From contig OX439133.1 in assembly GCA_949318235.1 (NCBI GenBank), forward strand, positions 877,572-941,571: 64,000 nt of DNA. Direction: 5' to 3'. A program made the position numbers and the translations under genes. Source of the DNA: Ecdyonurus torrentis (taxonomy: Eukaryota > Arthropoda > Insecta > Ephemeroptera > Heptageniidae). The first letter of the stretch is position 1. Each line of letters begins with the position of its first letter. The notes under the pieces are model-generated. The model made no database searches and was not told where the DNA came from. It worked only from the letters and a program-made list of their open reading frames with translations. Below, piece by piece: positions 13,700 through 24,882 of this stretch.

Positions 13700-13905
13700 C
13701 ATTCCAACATTATTTATGCTGTATTGTATTAATTACATAATAATTATGCTAGCTCATTCGCAGCACAATTTGTTCAACAGCATAATAACTTTGTACATGA
13801 ATAACTAAAATATTATCTTCTTCAGCAAAATCATTTCTCTTGTTTTAATTTAGTATTATTTATGCTATATGAAATAAATACGGCATAAATCATACGTAGT
13901 TTATT
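13700..13905. repeat. Family B AT-rich repeat
   Basis: It shows the typical sequence ATTATGCTAGCTCATTCGCAGCACAATTTGTTCAACAGCATAA and later TTTATGCTATATGAAATAAATACGGCATAAA. The family is partly self-complementary through repeated GCATAA/TTATGC words and usually ends near TTACGTAATTTAT. Confidence 0.65.
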
Positions 13906-14002
13906 GTTTCCGTAATCATCGACTCATTTTTATGAAACAAAAAAATCAGTCATTTCAAAGCTAATTAAAATTAATGAGCATTAAACAATGAAAAATAAAT
14001 AG

Positions 14003-14043
<41 letters not shown>

Positions 14044-14299
14044 GTTTATTGAATTGAGTGATTGGGCTATCGAAGTTCCGCTACATTAACATTATTCAAA
14101 CTTGTGTGACATTTTTGTATAACAAAATACCATTACTTTTCATGAATAACATTTCACTTTGCAATGTTTCCACTGCTACACTCACAAAACACTTTCATCC
14201 CATCACATTGCAATCTAATCCACAAAAAAAAAAAGACTTTATGCTTGCAAATAAGTAAAAAAAAAAAAAAAGTATATATATCATAGAGCCAGTTTACGT

Positions 14300-14606
14300 T
14301 GTATGCGCATGACGTCATTGAATACACTTCGACGCCATATTGGAGCAATAAATAACATTGCTCAATGTTCAGCATAGGATAAACGTGGTTTTTGGCTTTT
14401 TTTTTTTTTTTTTTTTTTTTTGAAAATCGGTTAATTTTTTGTTATTTTTCTCGCATATATACGTACTTGAAATTCAAGCTATTAACAACACCAATGCTCT
14501 CCAAAATATTGCTTAATATTTTTAAATTTGTAAAAGAAGTTATTTTTTTAGTGGGCTCATGTTATTGAGTGCCCCAATATGGCGTCGACATAAATGCATA
14601 CACCCT
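14300..14606. mobile_element. Family A MITE, copy 3 (inverted)
   Basis: It is inverted relative to copy 1. The TGACGTCAT end is at about 14,310 and it closes with TGCATACACCCT. The left terminus has decayed. A poly-T run interrupts it at about 14,398. Confidence 0.75.
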
Positions 14607-15080
14607 ATATAATTACTTTTTAAACTTTGGTATACGTTATCAGGAAACACTTATTTCCCAAGTTTTTTTTTTTTTTTTTTTTTTCCACACGCTAGTTTTA
14701 TATTTTCGCAGTGTATCAGTTGTTGTTGTGTATGATTTGGAAAATGATTAGCCGTCAAAATGTGACACAAATACAATTTCCCGTGCATCGAGTGTAATTT
14801 GGCGTTCGCATCAATCACGTTTTGTACATTTCAAATATTATTTTACATCGCCCAACTGTCCGATATAAAAACCTATCAAAAATCAAAACAACATTTTATT
14901 TATTTATTTGTGTTTTACATTCTATCTACTCGTGTATCTATTCAAATAATTGCAATAAAAATGATTATTTACTTATTATTTAATCAATTATATTCAATTA
15001 TTAATTTATAAATAAAAAATACAAAAATAATGATTTGCATATATTATGAATGTATAAAAAAAACATTATAGATAGATACA

Positions 15081-15082
<2 letters not shown>

Positions 15083-15123
<41 letters not shown>
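15083..15123. repeat. (AAAT)n microsatellite
   Basis: Ten copies of AAAT/AATA in an AT-rich, gene-free stretch. Confidence 0.9.
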
Positions 15124-15126
<3 letters not shown>

Positions 15127-15601
15127 TTTAAAATGAATAAATTTGTAATTCTAAAAACAAAAAATTTATTTAAAAATATATTTGCGCCAAAAAAATTTCT
15201 TTACAAAAATAAAACAAAAGTTTGTGTTTTATAAAAATATTAAAAATAAAATAAAACTTGAACTTTATTGAGTAAAATCACACGCAATTTGTTCGGCAAA
15301 TATTATTATAATATTACATTTTGCATTCTTGTTTTCTTATTGAATAAAATTACTATATTTGCTGGAATAATATTGTATTTTATTTTGCAAAAATATCCTC
15401 TATCTCTCCATGTTTTTTTTTTTTTCTTTTTCTTTTTTTTTTTTTTTTTTTTTTTTCCTTTTCCTTCTTTTTTCTTTAACATATAAAATAAGAGTGGAGC
15501 ATATTATAAAGAATAAAATTGCGGCTAACAAGAAACGGCCTACAGCTTTTTCTACTCTATATTATTTTATATTGGAAAACTTAAAGCATACATTGAACAA
15601 G

Positions 15602-15632
<31 letters not shown>

Positions 15633-15984
15633 ATAATAATTTTCTCATTTAAAAAAAACTGTAATGTTATTTCTAATCGATTTGCCATAGAAAAGAACTC
15701 ACTTGCCAGAAAAAAGCAAAAAAAACATTGCTATCAGTCGCATTAGTGTAGTGAATAATTTGCAATTGAACATAATATAATACTCATTTAATAAAATAGA
15801 ATGATAATCTTTTCTTACAAACTTTAAAGTCTCTAAAAAAAGTAAGTGTGAAACACGCAAAAATCTAATTTCTCGCATATTTTCCACATTTCAAACAAAA
15901 CTAATACAAATTTTACCAACTTTTTTTTTTTTTTTTTTCTAATCTTGCTATTTTGAAATAACATTGAAAAATATGCTCCATCTA

Positions 15985-16555
15985 CACGAAAAGAATAAAT
16001 TACGTAATTTATGCAATATTTATATCCTTATAGCATAAATGATGATAAATTAGAACATAAATAATTATGCTGTACAACATAATATTTATGCTATGTAACA
16101 TAATTGTTATGCAATATAGCATAAATTATGCCGTATATATTGAACAAATAGATTATGTACGTATGACGTCATTCTGAATGCTTTTCGATGCTCTTCTTGA
16201 GCAATGAATAACATTGCTCAGCATAGGACAAACGTAGTTTTTGGCAATTTTCTTTGGAAATTTAGCTACTTTTTGGTCATTATTATTTTTCTTGCATACT
16301 TGAGGTACTAATTCAACCTGTTAACAACATCAATGCTCTCAAATAAATAGCGAAGTATTTTCATACCGGCCAATGTTATTTAGTACTCACTTATGACGTC
16401 GACTTTAAAACATGAATGAAACCACCCTATTGTGTTGAAAATGAGATAGCATAATTATTACGTAGTTACGTATTTGTGTCCGTGTATACTATGCAATACA
16501 GCAAAATAATTACTCAGCAATAGCATAAATTATGTAATTCCGCCTAAACATTGAA
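15985..16555. repeat. Family B repeat split by family A copy 4
   Basis: The left part (15,985-16,150) starts AAGAATAAATTACGTAATTTATGC. The right part (16,429-16,555) contains GAAAATGAGATAGCATAATTATTACG. The break is exactly the family A insertion. Confidence 0.7.
16151..16428. mobile_element. Family A MITE, copy 4, nested in a family B repeat
   Basis: Inverted copy of the ACCACCC subtype, from GTATGACGTCATTCTGAATGC to GAATGAAACCACCCT. Family B sequence stops before it and resumes after it (TTGAAAATGAGATAGCATAATTATTACG), so it is younger than its host repeat. Confidence 0.8.
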
Positions 16556-16983
16556 ACTCCTTCATAATTCTTAGTCCGTACAAAGTAGGCCACACATTAG
16601 ATAGAAAAATGTGATAAAGTTTGGCTATACAGTTTGAAAACTATGATAAAGTTTGGCTATGGATGCAGTGTAATTTGATGAGGGGTCTAATAGAGGTGAA
16701 CTATATCAGAAAAAAGAACATTTAAAGGCAGTAACATAATGATGGCATTAATTTTAATGTACAACATCTTAATGGTAAGTGTTATAGGCATGCGAGAAAA
16801 ACATTTCAGACTAGAATATGCAGTGCAACAGGAAATGTGTGGGAGTAGCGAGATTTTCACAGAAATGCGTCATTTTACATAATATAGCATTTTCTGATCT
16901 AATCTTATACTTCTTTTTTTTTTTCTTTTTTTTTTTACAAACTGAAGGAATTAGTTGACTTACTGATTTCTTCAAATTCATTA

Positions 16984-17100
16984 ACCCCCGTAAGCTGCAA
17001 CGCTAACTAACTAGATAAACCGTAGTTAAGTTGTTATTTTGATTGTTGCAACAATTAAAAAAAGATAACTAAGGTTTAACTAGAGGTTGCAGCTTATGGC
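16984..17100. repeat. Imperfect hairpin repeat, ~115 bp
   Basis: CGTAAGCTGCAACGCTAACTA at the left pairs with TTTAACTAGAGGTTGCAGCTTATGG at the right. Likely a small MITE. Confidence 0.55.
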
Positions 17101-17389
17101 CCTAAACTAAATTAAGTATTTTTAAACATCATACATTGCAGCTTAATAAATACACAAATTATATTTAAAAAAAAAAGTGAACAAGAACATAAAATTTGGC
17201 ATAATAATAATAATTAACAGCTTTTATTGGGCATCTCTTGCTTTTTCCTGATTCTTTACCACTTAATTCCATGTACCCGTAAGTTCCATTAAAAATGACG
17301 TCATATAAGTTCTTCGTTTTTGATAGTTTTATTTAAAAAAAAAAATTGGTTACGATTAGTAGCAGCATAAGTACTAATATAAGAATATT

Positions 17390-17730
17390 AAAATGCTTCA
17401 TTTTTTTCTTAAAACACGTTAAAGTATGTCTAGTATTCCACATTTAAATATTTGTGACCTCAGTGCAGTAGTTTTCTCACAAACACACTAACAAGAGGCT
17501 TCTACAATGTGAAATTAGTGCATTTTACTGTCTTAAAACACGTAAAAGTATGTCTAGTATTCTACAATTAAATATTTGTGACCTTAGTGCAGTAGTTTTC
17601 TCACAACACTAACAAGAGGCTTACTGCCCGATTAACTGTGTGCATTTTACTGTCTTAAAATACGTAAAAGTGTGTCTATTATTCCACATTTAAATATTTG
17701 TGACCTCAGTGCAGTAGTTTTCTTTAAAAA
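17390..17730. repeat. Family C tandem repeat, three ~123-bp units (inverted)
   Basis: CTTAAAACACGTAAAAGTATGTCTAGTATTCCACATTTAAATATTTGTGACC recurs at about 17,409, 17,532 and 17,655. It is inverted relative to 8,952-9,185. Confidence 0.8.
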
Positions 17731-18362
17731 AAAAATAATAAAGTGCCCTGCAATGCTAAAAACATAACAAAATCCTCGGACCCTATAAGCTTTTTCTTGC
17801 TAGCTTTTCTGATAGGCTAACACGCTCCACTAGTAACATCTATTAAAAATACTTATATTAAAAGTTATTAAAAAAACATTCAAAGTTAAAAATCATATTA
17901 ATTTGCTGCGCCATAACTCCAATCACAATCAAAGAAACATTGGAAAGGCAAACAATAGAACATAAAATATGGGCTGGAGACTCCAGGCTGGAGAACACAA
18001 AAAACATAATTAAATAATGATAATGAAGGCGCTAACATAATGACACATTAAATAATAATGTTCAAAAACATGCAAAGAAAACGTTAAAACATTTCTTGTA
18101 AAGCGGAAATGTTAATTTTTTTTTTATTATGATTACACATGAAATCATTTGCATAATATAAAATTGTCATCTTTGAATAGAACCGGAAGTTGGCCCCTCC
18201 CACTTCTTACACTTGTGACGTCACTAGTAAATCACGCTCATGCATGGCAAGTCACGAAGTCGTTTACTTTTCTCGCCCTTTTACTTTTGACTTTCAACAA
18301 CACGTTCTTCTCAATTTTATACATCAAACTAGTAAAACGCACGTTTACTGCTTCTGTTTCAT

Positions 18363-18649
18363 AGGGTGTATCCGCATAACGTCACATTGAATGCGCTTCG
18401 ACGCCATACTTCGTTGCCCAGCATAGGACAAACTTCGTTTTTAGCTTTGGGAAATCGTTTTTTATTTTTTATATCATTTTTTTTATTATTATTATTTTTC
18501 TTACATACTTGAAATTCAACCTATTAACAACATCAATGCTCTCAAAAATATTGCTTAGTATTTTAAAACTGGCAAAATGAGTCATTTTCCTATGCGGTCA
18601 TGTTATTGACTGATCCAACATGGCATCGACTTAAAAATGAATGCATAGT
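18363..18649. mobile_element. Family A MITE, copy 5 (inverted)
   Basis: It starts AGGGTGTATCCGCATAACGTCAC and ends near ATCGACTTAAAAATGAATGCATAG. The right terminus is decayed. It directly abuts a family B' repeat. Confidence 0.75.
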
Positions 18650-19710
18650 ACAAAATAAAAGTATACATAATAATTATTATGCTATATTGTACAGTGATTA
18701 TACTACATAACATAATAGGTTCAGCATAATTACTTTTATGTTATTACAAAATAACATGTGTGCTCTACAGGGGCGGATCCAGGGGGGGGGCGGTGGGGGC
18801 GACCGCCCCCCCCAAACGGCCCACGTGAGTGGAAAAAAAATGAGCAAAAATTGAAAAAAATTAGTTCATAAAAAAATTTTTTTGCGCCTTCGGCGCAACT
18901 TTTATTACGGGATAAGCGTTTGAATCCTGATTATATAACAAAAAAAAATTTTTTAACATCCCCTAGTTGTCATGTCATCAGGGTAGTATATAAGAGATAT
19001 AGTTCTGTTAATACTTGGACATCCAAGAAATATTTTGCTTGCGATAAGAACTAAAAAAAAAAAAACTTTAATGTAAATTTGATAATTTTTATCTCAAAAT
19101 ATTTTTCATCCAAATATAAGTTATGTTTTACAATATATCATAAAAAATTGTTTTGCACTTTTTAAAACTATTATGAATCATTATAGTTTTAAAAAGTGCA
19201 AAACAATTTTTAGTAGATTGGTATACCAAAAAAAAAAAAGAAAAAAAAAAAAAAAGAAAAAAAAAAACAGAAAAATATTAATAGTTTATTTTTTTAATTT
19301 TGCCCTTTTTTTTCAAGATTTTTTTTTTTTTTTCATTGAAATAACATTAATAATTTAACAGAGATCAAAATAGAAAATATTTCTGAAAACATTTTGTATA
19401 CTTCTAATTTTTTTTTTTTTTTTTTTTGCTTACATAAAAAAAAGGAAAAAAATACAAAATAAAAATTTTCGCAATTCAAGAATATTTTTTCAAAGGCATA
19501 CTAATTTCGCATTTTTTTCCAAAAAGGGGCGTGGCCAAATAAAATTTTTCGTCTGCGGCGCGCTACCCCCCCCCCCCCCCCCCCCCCCCCGGGTCCATCA
19601 TGTTTATTTTCCTGGGAGATCGCCCTCCCCAAACAAAATTCCTGGATCCGCCCCTGGTGCTCTACAATATAGCAAGTGCTCAATGAAGCGTAAATTACGT
19701 AATTTATTTT
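18650..19710. repeat. Family B' repeat split by the hAT-like element
   Basis: Left part: TAATTATTATGCTATATTGTACAGTGATTATACTAC up to GTGCTCTA. Right part: GTGCTCTACAATATAGCAAGTGCTCAATG up to TTACGTAATTTAT. The split is the 18,768-19,656 transposon. Confidence 0.75.
18768..19656. mobile_element. hAT-like non-autonomous DNA transposon, 889 bp
   Basis: The ends are CAGGGGCGGATCCAGG and CCTGGATCCGCCCCTG. The 8-bp duplication GTGCTCTA flanks both sides (18,760-18,767 and 19,657-19,664). Both facts fit hAT elements. The interior holds no transposase, only G/C runs, poly-A tracts and a hairpin at 19,141-19,210 whose ~30-base arms include TTTTGCACTTTTTAAAACTA. It inserted into a family B' repeat, whose sequence continues on both sides. 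Confidence 0.9.
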
Positions 19711-20084
19711 TTACGTCTTACTTTTTTTTATTAAATTTTTTTTTTATTATTATTATTATTATTGTTGTTTTTTTATTGTTTTTTGTTTTTTTAGTTTAAT
19801 AAATATTTTTAATCTTTTTTCTATTCATTGTTATATTTTATATTTATTTATCTTTTGTTAAAAATAAATTAAATACTGTATAAATTTTAAAAGATAAAAT
19901 AAATTTATAATACTATAATAAAAAGTAACATTTAACAATGCTTTAGAAAAATAAAAATAAATTACTTTTCATCATTATTATTTACAATTTTTTTTACCTA
20001 TTTACCTTTTATTTTGAATCAGTTTCACCTGTAATTAAAAATTACATTCCGACACTGATATAAAAATTTACTTCATGAAAGAAC

Positions 20085-20279
20085 AAAAACAAATAAGTAA
20101 TAATTATGCTATAGCTCATTTTCAGCACAATTTATGAATTTATGCTATACTGCATAATTATGTTACTTAGCATAAATATTAAAACTTAATTTTGTTTTTT
20201 TAGAATAAATTACGTAATTTATGCTCTGGCATTATCTGCATAAATAATGCTAAATTGAAATAACATAAAAATTATGCTG

Positions 20280-20347
<68 letters not shown>

Positions 20348-20470
20348 TATATATATCATATTTATGATTTCTAGCATAATTATTATGCATTATAGCATAG
20401 ACTATGCTGTACTGAACCGCAAATTATGCTACATTAGCTCTAGCACTATATTATGTTATTAATTAGCATT
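20085..20470. repeat. Family B repeat with internal (TA)n microsatellite
   Basis: GCATAATTATG words surround a (TA)n run at about 20,280-20,344. The repeat contains TTACGTAATTTATGC and GCTCATTTTCAGCACAATTTATG. Confidence 0.65.
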
Positions 20471-20783
20471 AATTATCTTAATATTATATTATTATGAATT
20501 ATTTATTTGTGTGCATGTGATAGCGATTTGGCAAAGAATAATGTTAAAAATAAATTCATAAGTATGTAATTTTATTAAAAGCGTAGAACACGTTGAACAA
20601 AAACCATGTCTAATATTCTAACATACCTAAATATCAGCGTCGGTTTGGCCGGAGTCATTGATTTCTAATTTATTTTCCATTCACGAAATGGCAAATGCGG
20701 GTTTATGACGTCACAGCCTGTTTCAGCGCGCGTGGACTAGTGAGCTGTGACGTCACAAACCCGCAACTGTAATTTCTTAAATG

Positions 20784-22078
20784 CACTGTTCCAAAAGTTG
20801 CAGTGCAAAACTTGAAACTTTCACGTGTGCTTTTGACCAAAATATGTAAAACTTGAAAGATTCACGGGTCAAAATCAGATTTTTTCACATCGTGAATTTT
20901 TCACGTGTGAACTCGCGATACTTTCATGCAGCGTTCTGCAAGAGATGACTTTTTCACGGGTGACGTCAAATTTCGAACCAGCTGATGATTTTGTAATTCA
21001 ACTTAATGTAATGGCTATTGGAGTGATTGAGTGCTAGTTCGTTTGGGTGAACAAAATCGAAACAAAGCAATGGATTAAAATGACCATCGAGGTAAGTTGA
21101 TATCAAATTTTATTTTAGTAATTTTTAGTGGTTATTTCTAATGCATTCTTTTTGTCGGATGACAATTCTTTGTCAGATATAATATATGTTGAAGTTTGCT
21201 ATAATGAGTGCATGCTTAATGCTCCCATATGTGGTCACATCATACAGTAAAACATGGTGTTGGAAAAATTGAATTAAAAATAGATAATAATTTAAAAATA
21301 AATACTTCAAACAACTTCAACTAATATTATATTCATTTCATTATGTAAAAATATCAAAACAAAAATAATTACAAAGTAGTTTTTGTATATTAATTTTTGT
21401 AAACATAATTTATAACTATGAAATTATATTTTGTTGTAGAAAATTCAACGAAGACCGATGAGAGCTACCTGCCGACCTTGCTACGACTGTGAGCAGACAC
21501 GATATTCTTTTCCATAATAACAATCTTTCCTAATTTTGTAATTTTTTTCAATAAAAAAAAATTGAAATGTTAATAATTTTTGTCCTTTATGATTTTACTC
21601 TTGTAAATACCCCAAAATCTATTCCATCATAAATTATAATATAATATTATATTAATAGAATCAAAGTTATATTTAAGCAATCTATCTTTTTATTTAGTTA
21701 GTTGGACTTAGTTTATTTTGTATTACTGGTATGCCTTCATAGTATTGAACATAGGATCAGTATATAGTATTAAGTATAGCAATGTACACATATTATGTGT
21801 AATAGGAAGTTTAGCTAAGGAAAACAAAAATAATACAAAATATTACTCTCAAATAAAAAGCGCGCTAACCAGGTTTAAATTGACTTATACAAACTTTAAA
21901 GTACGGCGGAGCGCAGCGCTGCAGTTTCCCGGAGCGCATCTTGAAACTTTCACGAGTTCACTCGTGAAAAATTCAAGTTTGATCAAAGCGGGTTATTCAG
22001 GGTGCAAAACGTTAAACTTAATTGGACATGAAACGCACGTTAAACTTTCAAGTGTTGCAAGTAATATTTATTACAGTG
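20784..22078. mobile_element. Unclassified DNA element with CACTGT...ACAGTG ends
   Basis: The left end CACTGTTCCAAAAGTTGCA..ACTTGAAACTTTCACGTG and the right end (read inverted) CACTGTAATAAATATTACTTGCA..ACTTGAAAGTTTAACGTG form imperfect inverted repeats. It is flanked by TG on both sides, and comparison with the unbroken family E copy supports a 2-bp duplication. Subterminal TTTCACG motifs repeat several times. No transposase was found. A possible short spliced transcript lies inside (21,080-21,517). The superfamily is not recognised. Confidence 0.65.
21080..21517 (+). CDS. Possible spliced micro-ORF inside the 20,784-22,078 element
   Basis: ATGACCATCGAG|GTAAGT forms a start plus consensus donor at 21,091/21,092. 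TTTTGTTGTAG ends an acceptor at 21,439. The second part (21,440-21,517) stays open for 25 codons to TAA and is followed by AATAAA at about 21,550. The product would be 29 residues with three Cys, including C-R-P-C-Y-D-C. It may be a decayed transposase end or a real short transcript. Confidence 0.25.
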
Positions 22079-22872
22079 TGTAAAATAAATGATAAATCAA
22101 TGACTCTGGCCAAATCAACGTTGATATTTAGGTATGTTAGGATATTACACAACTTTTTTGTTCAAAGTTCTACGCCTTTAAGTATTTTTATCTATTTTTT
22201 TAAAGTCTCGAAATGACGTCACAGACGGTAACTTTTTCGTATGCTCATAATAGACCATAGATTATGTCTATGTACTGGAAACCAGTGACGTCATTTTTTT
22301 TATTTTCAAATAATTGTTTTTTTAACTTTTTTGTTTAAAATATTCTAAGCTCTTAAATAAACGGAACTCCGATAATATAAATAAGATCATCCTATATTAT
22401 GGTATATTACCAATAAATAAATATTTAAGTATCATACATTACTATAAATATACACGGGATATAAACGACTTAGACACGGACATAAAAACATTGTTATTAT
22501 AATAAGTTAATGAAGTTTCAATGTATATATTTTATTATCGTCTTTTCTAAATATTTTTATTTTGACTGTAATTTCTAATTGTTTGTCTTATGAAACAATA
22601 ATATATAAGCGGATACACTTATTTATGTTTCAATTTTAACATATGAGAAAATTATTTTTGCATCTAATTATATTTATTACAGAATTATATTGTTCAACAT
22701 TTTTGTATTGAAAATTATAAAATATGAATAAGGAAGGAAAGTTATCGGTTTAAAAAAATTATTAAAATATTTTCTATGGCTTAAAACACGTAAAAGTATG
22801 TCTGGTATTTCTCATTTAAATTGTTCCAATCAAATCAATTTAAATCAGAAAAGAAGTTTTCTCAAAAATTGG

Positions 22873-22877
<5 letters not shown>

Positions 22878-22930
<53 letters not shown>
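22878..22930. repeat. (TA)n microsatellite
   Basis: A pure AT alternation of about 53 bp. The overlapping open frames on both strands come from the repeat. Confidence 0.95.
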
Positions 22931-22934
<4 letters not shown>

Positions 22935-23229
22935 AATATGCAAAAAATAATAAAAATACTGTACAAAAAAAAAAGTGTTTTTCCTCAGAAACCGATAAGC
23001 TCCATTGAAAGAATATTTTAACTTTTCATTCATGTGAATGTAAATATATTATAAAAGTTTTAGAGTTAATGAATGTGTATTCAGTAAACTGTACAATAAC
23101 TGAATATAAGAAATAAATCAATATAATCAGTACATAAATCAATATAATACGGATAAATGAATAAAATAATTAATTAATATTATTAGTATTTTCTATACGT
23201 GTAATGACATCATGTTTTTCACAATCTAA

Positions 23230-23263
<34 letters not shown>

Positions 23264-23424
23264 CAGTTTTTATCTGTAAAGTTTGTGCAGTAATGTCATA
23301 ATATTTGCTATCTGTCTTGCATCACACTTGCGCATTGTTAATTACTCCAATACCAATTAATTATAACAAGTTAATTAAGCTTTAAATTGAGGTATACCTC
23401 GGTGATTAAACCACAGTGTACACA

Positions 23425-24015
23425 CGGAACAAAATAACTATGTGCTAGCTCATTTTCAGCACAATTTGTCCAATACAGCATAATTTCTGCTATACTGCAT
23501 AATATTTTAAAATGTTACGTCATATTTGCGTACATTTGTCATCCAGTCATGATTCTCACTTAAAGGCATAGACAACATGAAAACATTAGCATGTATATCA
23601 CAAAACACTTGATAAGACTTACATAAATAACATTAATTGGTCCCAAAACCCAAAAGTAACGCCGTAGCAGTAATCAGAAAATTTTGATTTATGCCACCCG
23701 CACAACATTTTCATACTAGTTTTTGCATGTTTGTGACGTCATAAACATGAATTTTCACGCTAATTGCATACTTTACAGTTTTTTCACGCTCTCTAGTGGG
23801 GCTGCATTAACATTTTGGTAAAAATTGTCATCAGTTTGTAGATCCCATTTTGTGTTAAAGGAACATGTTGTTTCATGTTTTCTATGCCTTTAAGTTACGT
23901 GGCATAAATACTATTTTGTATAGCATATAATTATTTATGTTGTTTTAATTTAGCATCATTTATGCTATAATGACATAAATACAGCATAAATTACGTAATT
24001 TATCTTTTTCGTGCA
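23425..24015. repeat. Family B repeat split by the family F element
   Basis: Left part: TGTGCTAGCTCATTTTCAGCACAATTTGTCC. Right part: TTTAGCATCATTTATGCTATAATGACATAAATACAGC up to TTACGTAATTTATC. Family F (23,560-23,893) lies between. Confidence 0.7.
23560..23893. mobile_element. Family F element (TTAA-bordered, ~334 bp)
   Basis: The ends TTAAAGGCATAGACAACATGAAA and TTTCATGTTTTCTATGCCTTTAA share their outer 12-13 bases with family E. It contains TGACGTCAT. It interrupts a family B repeat (23,425-24,015). Partial relatives lie at about 1,190-1,320 and in two pieces at 8,105-8,262 and 8,425-8,515. Confidence 0.8.
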
Positions 24016-24042
24016 GATACAACTATATATAACTTGATGCAT

Positions 24043-24521
24043 AGGGCGATTGCATTCATGTTAAAGTCGACGCCATAAGTGAGCACTAAATAACATGGAC
24101 ATTATAAGAAAATTTTGTCAGTTTAAAAATACTTCGCAATAATTTTGAGAGCATAGGTTTTCAAGTTACTACACGTAAAAAAATTGACTAAAAAGTTGCA
24201 ATTCAGACTTTTTTTATACTAAATTTGTTATAGATATTATACAAAGTTTGTTAAGATGTGCAGAGGTAACTATTTAGCACTGAAGAAATAACGTTTATAC
24301 CAACAAGTTACTGTTTAAACTTTTGTCAGCCAAGTTATTGGTTTGTACTGAAGAGTTACATCTATGGAACTGAACAATTTCTGAAATTTATACTTATATG
24401 CGATATTAAAATTACAAATTTTCCTAAGAAAATTATAGACAAAACCACGTTTGTTCTATGCTATTTATTGCTCCAGTATGGCGTCAAAGCGCATTCTGTA
24501 TGACGTTATGCGCATACACCT
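24043..24521. mobile_element. Family A MITE, copy 6, carrying a family H insertion
   Basis: It starts AGGGCGATTGCATTCATGTTAAAGTCGACGCC and ends ATGACGTTATGCGCATACACCT. The middle (about 24,165-24,390) is replaced by a family H repeat related to 4,936-5,110. This accounts for its greater length. Confidence 0.75.
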
Positions 24522-24882
24522 TATAATGTATAATATGCTTATAAAAAAATGGACTGAAATTTCTAATCGTGAAAATGTGATAACTTTTTATAATTATGCA
24601 CTTTTTATGCATTTCTACTTTATTTGCATGTGCAAAATTTAAATCAATGCACATGAGGAAGCAATAATTCAAAGTTGTAAACTAATAATTTAAATATTAT
24701 TTGAATAATTTATATTCAAAGTTGGAGTTGAAATGTAATTTTAACGACACAAATATATTTAAAATTTGCATATATTTCCTGCAACCGAACTACATTTAAT
24801 AATTCATATTGTAAGTGTATAATGCACTTGTCTTTATAATGTGCATATTTTAATATCATATATAGAACACGGGAAAAACTGC

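Larger units (their letters stand above)
20576..22182. mobile_element. Family E fold-back element, interrupted by a second element
   Basis: Its two ends (AAAGCGTAGAACACGTTGAACAA and TTGTTCAAAGTTCTACGCCTTTAA) match the intact copy at 3,461-3,775. The copy is split at 20,783/22,079 by a 1.3-kb insertion. The TGACGTCA core is present on the left half. Confidence 0.75.

Noticed and set aside
19501..19683. Gly-rich minus-strand frame
   Set aside because: Arises from the poly-C run and terminal repeat of the hAT-like element.
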